A DNA stretch of 64,000 nucleotides from NCBI GenBank assembly GCA_036389795.1, contig DASVWD010000141.1, positions 97,988-161,987 of the forward strand, written 5' to 3'. Source of the DNA: Longimicrobium sp. (lineage in GTDB: Bacteria; Gemmatimonadota; Gemmatimonadetes; Longimicrobiales; Longimicrobiaceae). Below, piece after piece: positions 26,799-34,866 of this stretch. The notes beneath the pieces were generated by a model. It searched no databases. It had not been told where the DNA came from and saw only the letters and a program-made list of their open reading frames with translations. Position numbers and translations under genes: made by a program. Positions within the stretch are counted from its first letter, which is position 1, and each line of letters begins with the position of its first letter.

Positions 26799-27213
26799 GT
26801 CCCAGCGCCTCCGCCTCCTCGATCCCCCAGATCCGCGCGGTGCCGATCTCCAGGCAGTTGCCGGCGGGGTCGCGGAAGTAGAGCGAGCGGCCGCCCTTCG
26901 GCCAGGTGAGCTCCGTCTCGATCTCCACGCCGTGCGCGCGCAGGTGGCCGCGCCAGGCGTCGATCTCGGCCTCGGGCACGGCGAAGCAGACGTGGCCCGG
27001 CCCCGCGGCCCCGTGCGTGGGGACGCCGGCGTCCGCCTCGCGCGTCTTCTCCGGGTTGAAGACCAGGAAGACGCGGCCGCCGCAGCGGAAGAAGACGTGC
27101 CGCCCCTCCACCCCCGCGATCCGCTCCAGCCCGAGGACGGTCGTGTAGAAGCGCTCCGCCGCCTCCAGGTCGCCCGCGTACAGGCAGGTCTCCAGCACCT
27201 CGCCGACGCGCAT
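26779..27213 (-). CDS. VOC (glyoxalase/bleomycin-resistance) family protein
   Basis: 144 residues with the paired beta-alpha-beta-beta-beta units of the vicinal oxygen chelate fold: ETCLYAGDLEAAERFYTTVLGL, GRVFLVF, GPGHVCFAV and the closing SLYFRDPAGNCLEIG. Metal ligands His (GHVCF) and Glu (CLEIG) are present. ATG 27213 with GGAGG upstream is the likely start. It could be a dioxygenase, a lyase or a resistance protein; the substrate cannot be read. Confidence 0.87.
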   Translation of the reverse strand: MRVGEVLETCLYAGDLEAAERFYTTVLGLERIAGVEGRHVFFRCGGRVFLVFNPEKTREADAGVPTHGAAGPGHVCFAVPEAEIDAWRGHLRAHGVEIETELTWPKGGRSLYFRDPAGNCLEIGTARIWGIEEAEALGRRVPSP

Positions 27214-27249
27214 CGGCACCTCCGGTCGATTCGGCTCCCCCGCGCCGGG

Positions 27250-27480
27250 CGGGTGAACCCGCGGCAACAACGGCGAAAAGCCTGCCTGCGCAGGCTCCAT
27301 CCGTCTGGACGCGGCTGCGGTGCTTACGGTAACCCTCGATGCGGGTCATTCCGGGGGGCCCGGAGCACCGGGGAATTTCCCCACGCCGGACCCAGCCCGA
27401 AAGGCTTCCCGTCGTTCCAGCGGGCGTCTTCAGGCGCTCGCACGCCGGCGCTCGCTCGCGCGGGCGCCCGCCGCCGCAGG
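27250..27480. repeat. Gap with 'GCGGGTGAACCCGCGG' repeat, no gene
   Basis: GCGGGTGAACCCGCGG and AAGCCTGCCTGCGCAGGCT match a family seen again near 31555-31655, 38615-38680 and 46394-46495. The rest of the gap is G+C-rich with no supported gene. Confidence 0.5.
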
Positions 27481-27481
27481 C

Positions 27482-28591
27482 TCAGGGCTCGCGGAAGATG
27501 GCCGTCATCGGCTTGCCGTCGGCGCCGATGCGGCCGCGGTACATGCCGGCGGAGTTGAAGGTGAGCGTCCAGTTCCCCTGCCGGTCCATGGCGATGATCC
27601 CGCCGTCGCCGCCCTGCGCCACCAGCTGGCGCATGACGATGGAGTCGGCCGCGGCCTGGAGCGAGAGCCCCCCGTACTCCACCAGCGCGCAGATGGAGTG
27701 CGCCACGGTGTTGCGGATGAAGAACTCGCCGTGGCCGGTGGCCGAGACGGCGCACGAGCGGTTGTTGGCGTAGGTGCCGGCGCCGATGATCGGCACGTCG
27801 CCCACGCGGCCCCAGCGCTTCATCATCATCCCGCCGGTGGAGGTGCCGGCCGCCAGGTTGCCGCTCCGGTCGAGAGCCACCGCCCCCACCGTGCCGAACT
27901 TGCGCTCGTCGGGGACCGCGTACGCGCCGCGGGCGCGCCGGGCGCTGTCGGCGCGCAGGCTGTCCTGCATCCGCATCCGCTCCCACGAGCGGCGGCGCGA
28001 GGCGGTGATGAAGTAGTCGGGCGAGACCAGCTCGATCCCCTGCTCCCGGGCGAACGACTCGGCCCCGTCGCCGATCATCATCACGTGCGGGGAGCGCTCC
28101 ATCACCGCGCGCGCCAGGTCGATCGGGTTCTTCACCCGGTGCAGCCCGGCCACCGAGCCGGCCCGCAGCGTGGCGCCGTCCATCATGGCGGCATCAAGCT
28201 CGGCGCGCCCGTCGGCGGTGAGGACGGCGCCCTTGCCGGCGTTGAAGAGCGAGTCGTCCTCCAGCACGTTGATGGCGGCTTCCACGGCGTCCAGGCTGGG
28301 CCCGCCGCGCTGCAGCACCGCGTAGCCCGCCATGAGCGCGCGGGTGAGCCCCGCGCGGTAGGCGGCCTCGCGCTCGGGGGTCAGGTCCTCGCGGCGGATG
28401 GTCCCCGCGCCGCCGTGGATCACCATCCCCCAGCGCTCCTGCGCGGCGGGCGCCGCCGCGGAGCTCGGCGCGGGAGACGGACCCTCGTCGGCGGGGTCGG
28501 AGGTGGCGGCCGAGCCGGGCGCGCACGCGACGAGCGCGGCCAGGGCGAGCAGGGGAAGGAGGGCGGCGTCAGGGGTGCGGCGCAGTCGCAT
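27482..28591 (-). CDS. Isoaspartyl peptidase / plant-type L-asparaginase, lipoprotein
   Basis: 369-residue Ntn-hydrolase precursor. The signal peptide ends in LVAC (Cys23), so it should be a periplasmic lipoprotein. WGMVIHGGAGTI near 54-65 starts the enzyme, and the autocleavage site is KFGT-VGAVALD with nucleophile Thr234. The glycine-rich GTSTGGMMMKRWGRVGD and GTGHGEFF-type segments complete the substrate pocket. It clears isoaspartyl dipeptides or asparagine. Lipoprotein export is less common for this family. It appears monocistronic. Confidence 0.93.
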   Translation of the reverse strand: MRLRRTPDAALLPLLALAALVACAPGSAATSDPADEGPSPAPSSAAAPAAQERWGMVIHGGAGTIRREDLTPEREAAYRAGLTRALMAGYAVLQRGGPSLDAVEAAINVLEDDSLFNAGKGAVLTADGRAELDAAMMDGATLRAGSVAGLHRVKNPIDLARAVMERSPHVMMIGDGAESFAREQGIELVSPDYFITASRRRSWERMRMQDSLRADSARRARGAYAVPDERKFGTVGAVALDRSGNLAAGTSTGGMMMKRWGRVGDVPIIGAGTYANNRSCAVSATGHGEFFIRNTVAHSICALVEYGGLSLQAAADSIVMRQLVAQGGDGGIIAMDRQGNWTLTFNSAGMYRGRIGADGKPMTAIFREP

Positions 28592-28672
28592 GGCTGGTTC
28601 GGGGCTGAGGTCGTCGCCGGGCTACGGGCGCAGTCCTCCGGCTGGCGGGGGAGCGGAGCCCTTTCGAGAGCC

Positions 28673-28707
28673 TTGACAGCTGGACGGCTTGCAACAAAAT
28701 TCGTTGC
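28673..28707 (+). promoter_or_regulatory. Promoter with overlapping operator for the RES/Xre pair
   Basis: TTGACA (28673-28678), a 16-base spacer and CAAAAT (28695-28700) precede the ATG at 28708 by only seven bases, so the mRNA should be leaderless or nearly so. The palindrome GCAAC-AAAATTC-GTTGC (28691-28707) covers the -10 box and start site, as expected for autorepression by the antitoxin. Confidence 0.65.
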
Positions 28708-29379
28708 ATGGAAAGTGAACGCAGTGCAGACCAGGGATCCGAGCCCCCCGTGGAGAGGCTCCGCGATCAGGCTCGCGAGGCGGTGGAGCACAGCTCGTAC
28801 CGGCAGGTCGCGCGCCAGGCGGGGATCAGCCCCGAGACGCTGCGGCAGTTCATCGAAGGCTCGACGCCGTACGAGCGCACCCTGGACCGGCTGAAGGGCC
28901 TGCTCGCGCGCGACGCGCCACAGGTCCCGTACGGGTCCACCGCCCCGCCCCTCCCGTTGTACGGGAGCGCCCCCTTCGCCGGGCGGAGCTACCCCACGGG
29001 AAGGCGGGCGCGCCCCTCGCCGCCTCGCGCCGTGCGGAGCAGCGAGGACGCGGAGCGCGTAGCCGTGCGGCTGCACTCGGCGCGCAGGGCCTTCGAGTCC
29101 GACGCCGAGCTGGCCGACTTCCTGGGCGTCGACCGCGCCCAGCCCGCCCGGTGGCGCGCCGGGCAGGTCCCCGACCCCGAGAACCGGGAGCGCCTCGTGG
29201 CCCTGGACGTGGTGATCGAGCTGCTGAGCGGCTACCTGAGCCTCTCCAGCATCCCCAAGTGGCTCCACGGCGTGAACGCCCACCTGGGGAACCGCCGCCC
29301 GATCGCCGTGCTCCGCGAGGGGAGCCTCTCGGAGGTGGTCGCCGCCATCGAGGCCGAGAAGAGCGGCGCGTTCGCGTGA
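28708..29379 (+). CDS. Xre/MbcA/ParS-type antitoxin with an extra N-terminal HTH
   Basis: 223 residues, longer than the usual 120-160. A first HTH lies at about 17-65 (YRQVARQAGISPETLRQFIEG), then a Pro/Arg/Gly-rich linker (70-112), a second HTH (114-160, AELADFLGVDRAQPARWRAG) and the Xre C-terminal domain (163-220, LLSGYLSLSSIPKWLHGVN and RRPIAVLREGSLSEVVAAIEAE). Only the last two make up a standard antitoxin. Its GTGA stop overlaps the toxin start. It should bind the palindrome at its own promoter and block the RES active site. Confidence 0.88.
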   Translation: MESERSADQGSEPPVERLRDQAREAVEHSSYRQVARQAGISPETLRQFIEGSTPYERTLDRLKGLLARDAPQVPYGSTAPPLPLYGSAPFAGRSYPTGRRARPSPPRAVRSSEDAERVAVRLHSARRAFESDAELADFLGVDRAQPARWRAGQVPDPENRERLVALDVVIELLSGYLSLSSIPKWLHGVNAHLGNRRPIAVLREGSLSEVVAAIEAEKSGAFA

Positions 29380-29957
29380 GCACGGGCGAGCGCGTCCTCT
29401 GGCGCGTCTTCCCCTGGGACCCCCTGGCGGCGGAGGGCGAGCGGTTCTCCGCCGCCTTCGTTCCCGCCGGGCAGGGGAGCGGCCGCTTCGACCTGCCGGG
29501 CCGGTCCTCCGGGGTGCTCTACCTGGCCGAGACGCCGGAGCACGCCGTGGGCGAGCTGATCCAGCGCTTCCGCAACCAGCCCGCGCCGCTCGACGCCGCC
29601 GACCTGGTGGTGGCCGGGCACACGCTGGCGCTGGTCCGGGTCTCGGTGGCGCCGGCCGTGGCGGGGCGGGTGGCGGACCTCTGCGACCCCGGGCTCCTGG
29701 CGCGCCACGGCATCCGCCCGGACGACACCGCCGCCCGCCGCCGCGCCACCTCGCAGGAGGTGGCCGCCGGGCTGCACGCGGAAGGGTACGTGGGGCTGCG
29801 CTGGTGGTCGGCCTTCTTCGGCGAGTGGCACACGGTGGTGCTCTTCCGGGAGCGCGCCGGGGCGGGAGCGCTCGCGTACGCCGCCCCCACCGCCCTGGGC
29901 CTGGCGCATCCCGCCGTGGTGGAGGCCGCGCGCAGCCTGGACGTTCCCCTCCCCTGA
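29376..29957 (+). CDS. RES-domain toxin
   Basis: 193 residues. LWRVF, GSGRFDLPG, GVLYLAETPEHAVGELI and a C-terminal LRWWSAFFGEWHTVVLF segment identify the RES domain. The Arg, Glu and Ser residues of the family name are present. Characterised homologues (MbcT, ParT) degrade or use NAD+. GTG 29376 overlaps the antitoxin stop by four bases. The pair stands alone on the plus strand between minus-strand genes, consistent with an acquired module. Confidence 0.9.
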   Translation: MSTGERVLWRVFPWDPLAAEGERFSAAFVPAGQGSGRFDLPGRSSGVLYLAETPEHAVGELIQRFRNQPAPLDAADLVVAGHTLALVRVSVAPAVAGRVADLCDPGLLARHGIRPDDTAARRRATSQEVAAGLHAEGYVGLRWWSAFFGEWHTVVLFRERAGAGALAYAAPTALGLAHPAVVEAARSLDVPLP

Positions 29958-29970
29958 GCCGCCGGCCGGC

Positions 29971-31122
29971 CTACTGCGCCGGCGCCAGGCGGTAGACGCG
30001 GCCGTTGCTGGAGGCCACGTACAGCTCGCGCCGGGCGTCCTCGCCGAAGGAGAGGATGTTGCCGACGTCGCCCACCTCCCAGGCGCGGCGGTCGGTGGCC
30101 TGGCCGCCCGCGTAGCGGAAGCTGCGGATCCACCCCGCGCAGTAGTCGCCGTAGAAGTAGCGGCCCTGCAGCGACGGCATGTCGCTCCCGCGGTAGACGA
30201 AGCCCCCGGTCACCGAGCAGGCGCCGCCCTCGTGCGGGTACTCGAGCGCGGGGATCACCAGCCCCGCTTGGCTGCACCCGGTGGAGGGGCTGAAGCAGTG
30301 CGCCCCCTCCATGACGTTCCAGCCGTAGTTGAGGCCGGCCTGGCCGGCGGGGACCACGTTGACCTCCTCCCACGCGTTCTGCCCCACGTCGGCCAGGTAG
30401 AGGAGGCCCGCGTCGAAGGCGAAGCGCCAGGGGTTGCGCACGCCGGTCGCCCAGATCTCGCCGCGCCTGCCCGCCTGCCCCACGAACGGGTTGTCGGGGG
30501 GGACGGCGTACGGCTGGCCGGCGGCGTCGACGTCCAGGCGCAGGATGTCGCCCAGCAGGGTGGCGGGGTTCTGGCCGTGCCCCAGCGGGTCGCCGCCGCT
30601 CCCCCCGTCGCCCATCCCCACGTACAGCTTGCCGTCGGGGCCGAACATCACCAGCCCGCCGTTGTGGTTGGCGAACGGCTGGTCGATGGCGATCACCAGC
30701 TGCGCGCTGGCGGGGTCGGCGCGGTTGGGGTCGGCGCTCACCCGGTAGCGCTCGATGCGGGTGTTGCCGGCCCGGTCGGTGTAGTCGACGTAGAAGAAGC
30801 CGTTCTGGGCGTAGCGCGGGTGGAAGGCCACGGAGAGGAGCCCGCGCTCGCCGCCGCTCCCCACCTGGGCGACGATGTCGAGGAAGGGGGTGGCCAGGAG
30901 CTGCCCGTTCTGCACGATGCGGATGCGCCCGGGCTGCTCGACCACGAAGAGCCGCGGGTCGCCCGCGGGCGCGGCGACGTAGACGGGCGAGGCGAGGCCT
31001 TCCGCCACCACCACCGCGCGCAGCCCCTCGACCACAGGTGGGGGCGGAGGGGGCGGCGGGCCCTCGCCGGAGGGGTTGGAGCAGGCGGCCGCCAGGAGCA
31101 GGAGCGCGAGGGGGCGGGTCAT
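29971..31122 (-). CDS. PQQ-dependent sugar dehydrogenase (GSDH family), lipoprotein
   Basis: 383 residues. The signal peptide ends in AAAC (Cys14), followed by an eight-proline run that likely spaces the enzyme from the membrane. The beta-propeller shows the soluble glucose/sorbosone dehydrogenase motifs: ERGLLSVAFHP, FANHNGGLVMFGPDGKLYVGMGDGG with the catalytic His, GEIWATGVRNPWRFAFD and YGWNVMEGAHCF. It oxidises an aldose on the periplasmic side and passes electrons on. Its ATGA start overlaps the stop of the small gene upstream. Confidence 0.92.
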   Translation of the reverse strand: MTRPLALLLLAAACSNPSGEGPPPPPPPPVVEGLRAVVVAEGLASPVYVAAPAGDPRLFVVEQPGRIRIVQNGQLLATPFLDIVAQVGSGGERGLLSVAFHPRYAQNGFFYVDYTDRAGNTRIERYRVSADPNRADPASAQLVIAIDQPFANHNGGLVMFGPDGKLYVGMGDGGSGGDPLGHGQNPATLLGDILRLDVDAAGQPYAVPPDNPFVGQAGRRGEIWATGVRNPWRFAFDAGLLYLADVGQNAWEEVNVVPAGQAGLNYGWNVMEGAHCFSPSTGCSQAGLVIPALEYPHEGGACSVTGGFVYRGSDMPSLQGRYFYGDYCAGWIRSFRYAGGQATDRRAWEVGDVGNILSFGEDARRELYVASSNGRVYRLAPAQ

Positions 31123-31397
31123 GACGTCTCCTCCGGGAGGTCTTCCACGTCGTCCGGGTCGTCGTGGGGCGCGAGGGTCTCCAGCAGCAGGCGGGCGTCG
31201 CCTTCGCGGTGCCAGGGGACCATCACCTGAGCGCCGTGCAGGGAGGGGCCCTGGTACCCCGCCCCGAAGATCCCCAGGTGCGCGCCCGTCACCCGGGCGG
31301 GGATGCCGGCCTCCTGCAGCGTGGCGGCGGCGAACTCGGCCTCGAGCACGCCTCCGTAGCTGGCCACGATCACCCAGGGCGGTCCTGCCTGGAACAA
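31119..31397 (-). CDS. DUF2007-type small protein
   Basis: 92 residues. WVIVASYGGVLEAEFAAATLQEAGIPARV matches the DUF2007 fold (ferredoxin-like, ligand-sensing by inference). An acidic tail follows. The start is TTG 31397 (GAGG close upstream) or GTG 31373, which would fit the family's shorter N-terminus better. It overlaps the dehydrogenase start by four bases, so the two are translationally coupled. Confidence 0.78.
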   Translation of the reverse strand: MFQAGPPWVIVASYGGVLEAEFAAATLQEAGIPARVTGAHLGIFGAGYQGPSLHGAQVMVPWHREGDARLLLETLAPHDDPDDVEDLPEETS

Positions 31398-31477
31398 ACG
31401 GCCTCGTGGAGCGGGGTCCCGTCGCGCGGAGCTCGTTCGAACGTTAGCCGCGCCCCCGCCTTTGCGTCAAACCCCGG

Positions 31478-31716
31478 TGCGAAGTGCGAAGTGCGAAGTG
31501 CGAAGTAGCGGGCGCGTCCGCGGAATCTGTCGGGGCGTCCGCGGAAGCGGTGGGGAATGCGGGTGAACCCGCGGCTGGAACCACGGAAAGCCTCGCCGAC
31601 GGCCCTCGGCATGGACACGAGGTCGGCGCGGGCGAGGCTTCACTTCCCATCTCGCCTCGAAAGGCCGGCGCTGGTCCCGACGCACCTCGCACCTCGCACT
31701 TCGCACTTCGCACTGC
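31478..31716. repeat. Composite repeat: GAAGTGC arrays in inverted orientation around a hairpin
   Basis: About four GAAGTGC units (31478-31508) and their inverted counterpart GCACCTC/GCACTTC units (31681-31716) bracket a 170-base core. The core has GGGTGAACCCGCGG and an AAGCCTCGCC/GGCGAGGCTT pair. The element fills most of the 31398-31721 gap, which has no gene. Confidence 0.7.
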
Positions 31717-31721
31717 CGTTC

Positions 31722-33161
31722 TCACGCAGTCACCAGCTCGGCCTCCGCCCGCGCGGGGAGCAGGTGGGCGATGGAGTTGGCGTAGTAGCGCAGCACCGCC
31801 GTCTGCGTGGGGACGGCGGAGAAGAGGCCGTCGGCGTCGAGCACCAGGTGGCGCAGCGTGAGCATGCGCAGGCCCACCACGATGGCGTAGTCCAGGTCCC
31901 TGCGGGGGATGTAGACGCGCGCGCCCGCCGCCTCCAGCTCCTCGATCAGCTCGTGCACGCGCGCCTTGAGCTCCAGCTCGCTCAGGGCGGCGCCGGGCTC
32001 GCGCACGAACACCGCGGCCACCAGGGGGACGGGGACCACGGGGATCACCGCGCCCACCGCGCGCATCAGCTCGGCGCCCAGCTCCGCCACGGCGGCCATG
32101 CGCTCCTCCTTCGGCAGCCCGCGGAAGTCGATCCCGCGCTCCGCGCAGTACGCGCGCATGGACACCGGCGTGCCGAAGTTGGCGCAGGCGTAGCCGAAGC
32201 GGTGCCAGCGGCTCCTCGCCGCCAGCAGCAGGTTGTGCCCGACGAAGCGGAGCGTGTTGACGGCGGCCCGCCCGGACCCCGGCTTCCTGCGCCCCGGCTC
32301 GAGGTCGAGGAGGAGCGTGCGGTCCTCCAGCACGCGGTCGTAGTTGATGCCGACGGGGATGAACACCAGGTCGCGCCCGCCCTGCGGGTCGAAGGCGCGC
32401 AGGATGTAGTCCAGCAGCCCCAGCTTGGGCCGCCGGAGCCGCCCGTCGCGCGAGAGGCCGCCCTCGGGGTAGACGGCCTGGGTGACGCCCGACGAGGTGG
32501 CCATGTACACGTAGCGCTCCAGCACGCGCCGGTACAGCTCGTCGCCCGAGTCGCGGCGCACGAAGTAGGCGCCCATGGAGCGGATGAGCATGTGCAGCGG
32601 CCAGATGCGCGCCCACTCGCCCACCGCGTACGAGAGCGCGGCCCGCTCGCTGGCCAGGTAGCCCACCAGCACGTAGTCCATGTTGCTGCGGTGGTTCATC
32701 ACGAACACCACCGTGGACCCCTTCTCGATGCGGTCCAGCCCGTCGTCGTCGGTGGAGGCCAGGCGCACGCGGTAGAGCATGCGCGCCACCTTGCGGGCCA
32801 GCCAGTAGCCCACGCGGAAGTACAGGTAGGCGTTGAAGGAGGGGACGATCTCGCGCGCGTAGCGCTCCACGCGCGCCATCACCACCTCGCGCGGCATGGC
32901 GTGCGCGCGGGCGTACTCGCCGGCCGCCTCCTGCACGCGCGCGTCGTACAGGAGGCGGTCGACCAGCACCTGGCGCTTGGTGAGGTTGAACTGGGGGATC
33001 TCGATGCGCAGCCGCGTGTTCAGCTCGTCGATCACGCGGTTGGTGCGCTGGCGGACGACCCAGCGCGCGCTGGGCACCATCAGCCGGTCGAGCGCCGCCC
33101 AGGCCGCGAGCACGGCCATCACGGCGAAGAGCCAGACGGGGACGCTGACGCTGCCGCCCAC
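31722..33161 (-). CDS. Glycerol-3-phosphate / 1-acylglycerol-3-phosphate acyltransferase
   Basis: 479 residues with an N-terminal membrane helix (about 8-26). The acyltransferase block I is NHRSNMDYVLVGYL (HX4D), block II contains AYFVRRDSGD, block III YPEGGLSRDG and block IV FIPVGINYDRV. Length and block order resemble PlsB-like GPATs more than PlsC. It makes (lyso)phosphatidate for membrane lipid synthesis, acting at the inner membrane. The start is GTG 33161, ten bases after the lipoprotein stop, so the two may be cotranscribed. Confidence 0.88.
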   Translation of the reverse strand: MGGSVSVPVWLFAVMAVLAAWAALDRLMVPSARWVVRQRTNRVIDELNTRLRIEIPQFNLTKRQVLVDRLLYDARVQEAAGEYARAHAMPREVVMARVERYAREIVPSFNAYLYFRVGYWLARKVARMLYRVRLASTDDDGLDRIEKGSTVVFVMNHRSNMDYVLVGYLASERAALSYAVGEWARIWPLHMLIRSMGAYFVRRDSGDELYRRVLERYVYMATSSGVTQAVYPEGGLSRDGRLRRPKLGLLDYILRAFDPQGGRDLVFIPVGINYDRVLEDRTLLLDLEPGRRKPGSGRAAVNTLRFVGHNLLLAARSRWHRFGYACANFGTPVSMRAYCAERGIDFRGLPKEERMAAVAELGAELMRAVGAVIPVVPVPLVAAVFVREPGAALSELELKARVHELIEELEAAGARVYIPRRDLDYAIVVGLRMLTLRHLVLDADGLFSAVPTQTAVLRYYANSIAHLLPARAEAELVTA

Positions 33162-33170
33162 CGGACGCCC

Positions 33171-33713
33171 TTACGTCTGCAGCTTCTGCCGCAGCAGGGC
33201 CGCGATGCGCTGCTCCAGGCGGCCGGTGGTGGTGCAGTCGCGCGCGTCGGAGCTGGTGCCCTGGTTGCCGCGGGCGGTGGCCTCGATCACCGTGCGCACC
33301 GAGGTGGCGGCGCCCGAGGGGGACAGCGTGGTGCGCACCGCCATCTGCACCCGGAACTCGTCGGCCGCGGAGCTGCCGGTGGCGGTGGCGCCGCAGGAGA
33401 GCCAGTACGACATCGGCTGCCCGGCGAAGCGCCGGCTCACCACCAGCCGCCCGTGCCCCACAGTGCGCGTGGCGGGGTCCTGCCCGGCGTCGGCGATCCC
33501 CAGCTCGGCGTAGACCTGCGGGAGCACGTCCCACACGCGCTGGAGGGGCGCCCCCACCTCTTCGGCCGGGGCGAACTCGCCGCGCGTGCGCACCACCGTC
33601 TGCGCGCCCGACGTCTCGACGCCGGCCGGCGTGGTCGAGGTGGCGACGCCTCCCGTCGAGGTGGCGCAGGCCGCCAGCGCCAGGAGGAGCGGGGAGAGGA
33701 GGATCTTGCGCAT
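33171..33713 (-). CDS. Lipoprotein of unknown function
   Basis: 180 residues. The signal peptide ends in LAAC, then a Thr/Ser-rich linker and a mixed alpha/beta domain (residues about 45-175). Two cysteines (YWLSCG and RDCTTTG) could form a disulfide in the periplasm. ATG 33713 begins the signal peptide. I do not recognise a family. It precedes the acyltransferase gene in the same direction. Confidence 0.8.
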   Translation of the reverse strand: MRKILLSPLLLALAACATSTGGVATSTTPAGVETSGAQTVVRTRGEFAPAEEVGAPLQRVWDVLPQVYAELGIADAGQDPATRTVGHGRLVVSRRFAGQPMSYWLSCGATATGSSAADEFRVQMAVRTTLSPSGAATSVRTVIEATARGNQGTSSDARDCTTTGRLEQRIAALLRQKLQT

Positions 33714-33870
33714 GGTCCTTCGAAAAACAGGGTGAGGGGCCGAGCGCGGTCGGCGCGAATGGACCGCTTCCGGCCGGAAGCTAGGGGGACGGGGCGCCCG
33801 GGACAACCGGGTTCCCGCGGGCGGCCCCCGCGGGCCCGGGAAGTCGTCCCGAGTCGTCGGACATCAATCG

Positions 33871-33920
33871 TGCACTTCGCACTTCGCACTTCGCACTTCG
33901 CACTTCGCACTTCGCACTTC
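33871..33920. repeat. Tandem CACTTCG heptamers
   Basis: About seven uninterrupted heptamers between the lipoprotein and aquaporin genes, ending one base before the aquaporin stop codon. It is a solo array of the AGTGC-core family. Confidence 0.85.
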
Positions 33921-33921
33921 C

Positions 33922-34650
33922 TTACACACGGCCGCGCTGCTCGTCGGGCGCGGGACCGCCGCGCTCCGCCACCGCCGGGCTGGGCGCGGGGGCCAGGAAG
34001 AAGGCGCTCTGCAGCCCCGCCGCCAGGGCGCCGCCCAGGAGCGGGCCGGCCCAGTAGACCCAGTGGTCGGTCCAGGCGCCCGAGGCCAGCGCCGGGCCCA
34101 GCGCGCGCGCCGGGTTCATCGCCGCGCCGGTGAGCGGTCCGATGGCCATGATGTCGAGCGCCACCGTGAGGCCGATGGCCACCGGGAACACCGACTTGGG
34201 CGCGCGCTCGTCCACCGCGGTGCCGAAGACCACCAGCACCAGGAAGAACGTCGCCACCGCCTCGATCGCGACGCCCCGCAGCGGATCGACCGTGGGCGCG
34301 AGCGCGGGCGTGCCGCCGGCCACCGGCTCGCTGCCGAAGAGCGCGGCGATGAGCGCCGAGGCCAGGAAGGCGCCCGCCACCTGGGCGGCCACGTAGAGCG
34401 CGCCCCGCGGCGGCGCCATCCGCCCGGTGACCACGAAGCCGAAGGTGACCGCCGGGTTGAAGTGCGCGCCCGAGTGGTGCGCCAGCGCGGCGATCATCAC
34501 CACCAGGGCGAGCCCGTGCGCGAAGGCGACGGTGGTGAGGCTGGCGGCCTCGCCCGCGTTGATGGCCAGGATGCCGGCGAAGCAGAGCGCGAAGGTGCCG
34601 ATCGCCTCGGCGGCGAGGGCGCGCGAGGGGGTGTCGGGACGGTCGGGCAT
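33922..34650 (-). CDS. MIP-family aquaporin/glycerol channel
   Basis: 242 residues with six membrane helices and both pore half-helices: HFNPAVTFG and AMNPARALGP. The Asn-Pro-Ala boxes are intact. The tail (AVAERGGPAPDEQRGRV) is hydrophilic. ATG 34650 fits the family; a GTG at 34689 adds 13 residues. It conducts water or small neutral solutes across the inner membrane. The selectivity filter was not resolved, so AqpZ-like versus glycerol channel is open. Confidence 0.93.
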   Translation of the reverse strand: MPDRPDTPSRALAAEAIGTFALCFAGILAINAGEAASLTTVAFAHGLALVVMIAALAHHSGAHFNPAVTFGFVVTGRMAPPRGALYVAAQVAGAFLASALIAALFGSEPVAGGTPALAPTVDPLRGVAIEAVATFFLVLVVFGTAVDERAPKSVFPVAIGLTVALDIMAIGPLTGAAMNPARALGPALASGAWTDHWVYWAGPLLGGALAAGLQSAFFLAPAPSPAVAERGGPAPDEQRGRV

Positions 34651-34787
34651 GGTCGGCTGGTCGGGGATCGGGGGGAGGACGAACCGCACGGCTACATCAG
34701 ATTAAGCCCGGCCGCGCCAAAATCCAGATCCATGGCATCAGACGTCCACCTCGACCGATCGTACCGATCCGGAAAAACATCTAAAGC

Positions 34788-34851
34788 CTCACGCAGAGTC
34801 AGCAGAGAACAGCGAGGAACTTCTCCGTTGACTCTGCTGACTCTGCGTGAG
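34788..34851. repeat. CTCACGCAGAGTCAGCAGAG inverted repeat, copy 2
   Basis: The same 20-base arms as 5986-6049 around a different centre (AACAGCGAGGAACTTCTC). It lies just after the serpin stop on the minus strand, and so may serve as its terminator. Confidence 0.75.
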
Positions 34852-34866
34852 ACATGCAGTTGTTTT

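Noticed and set aside
33871..33920. Possible CRISPR-like array
   Set aside because: Seven-base units without spacers; no cas genes in the window.
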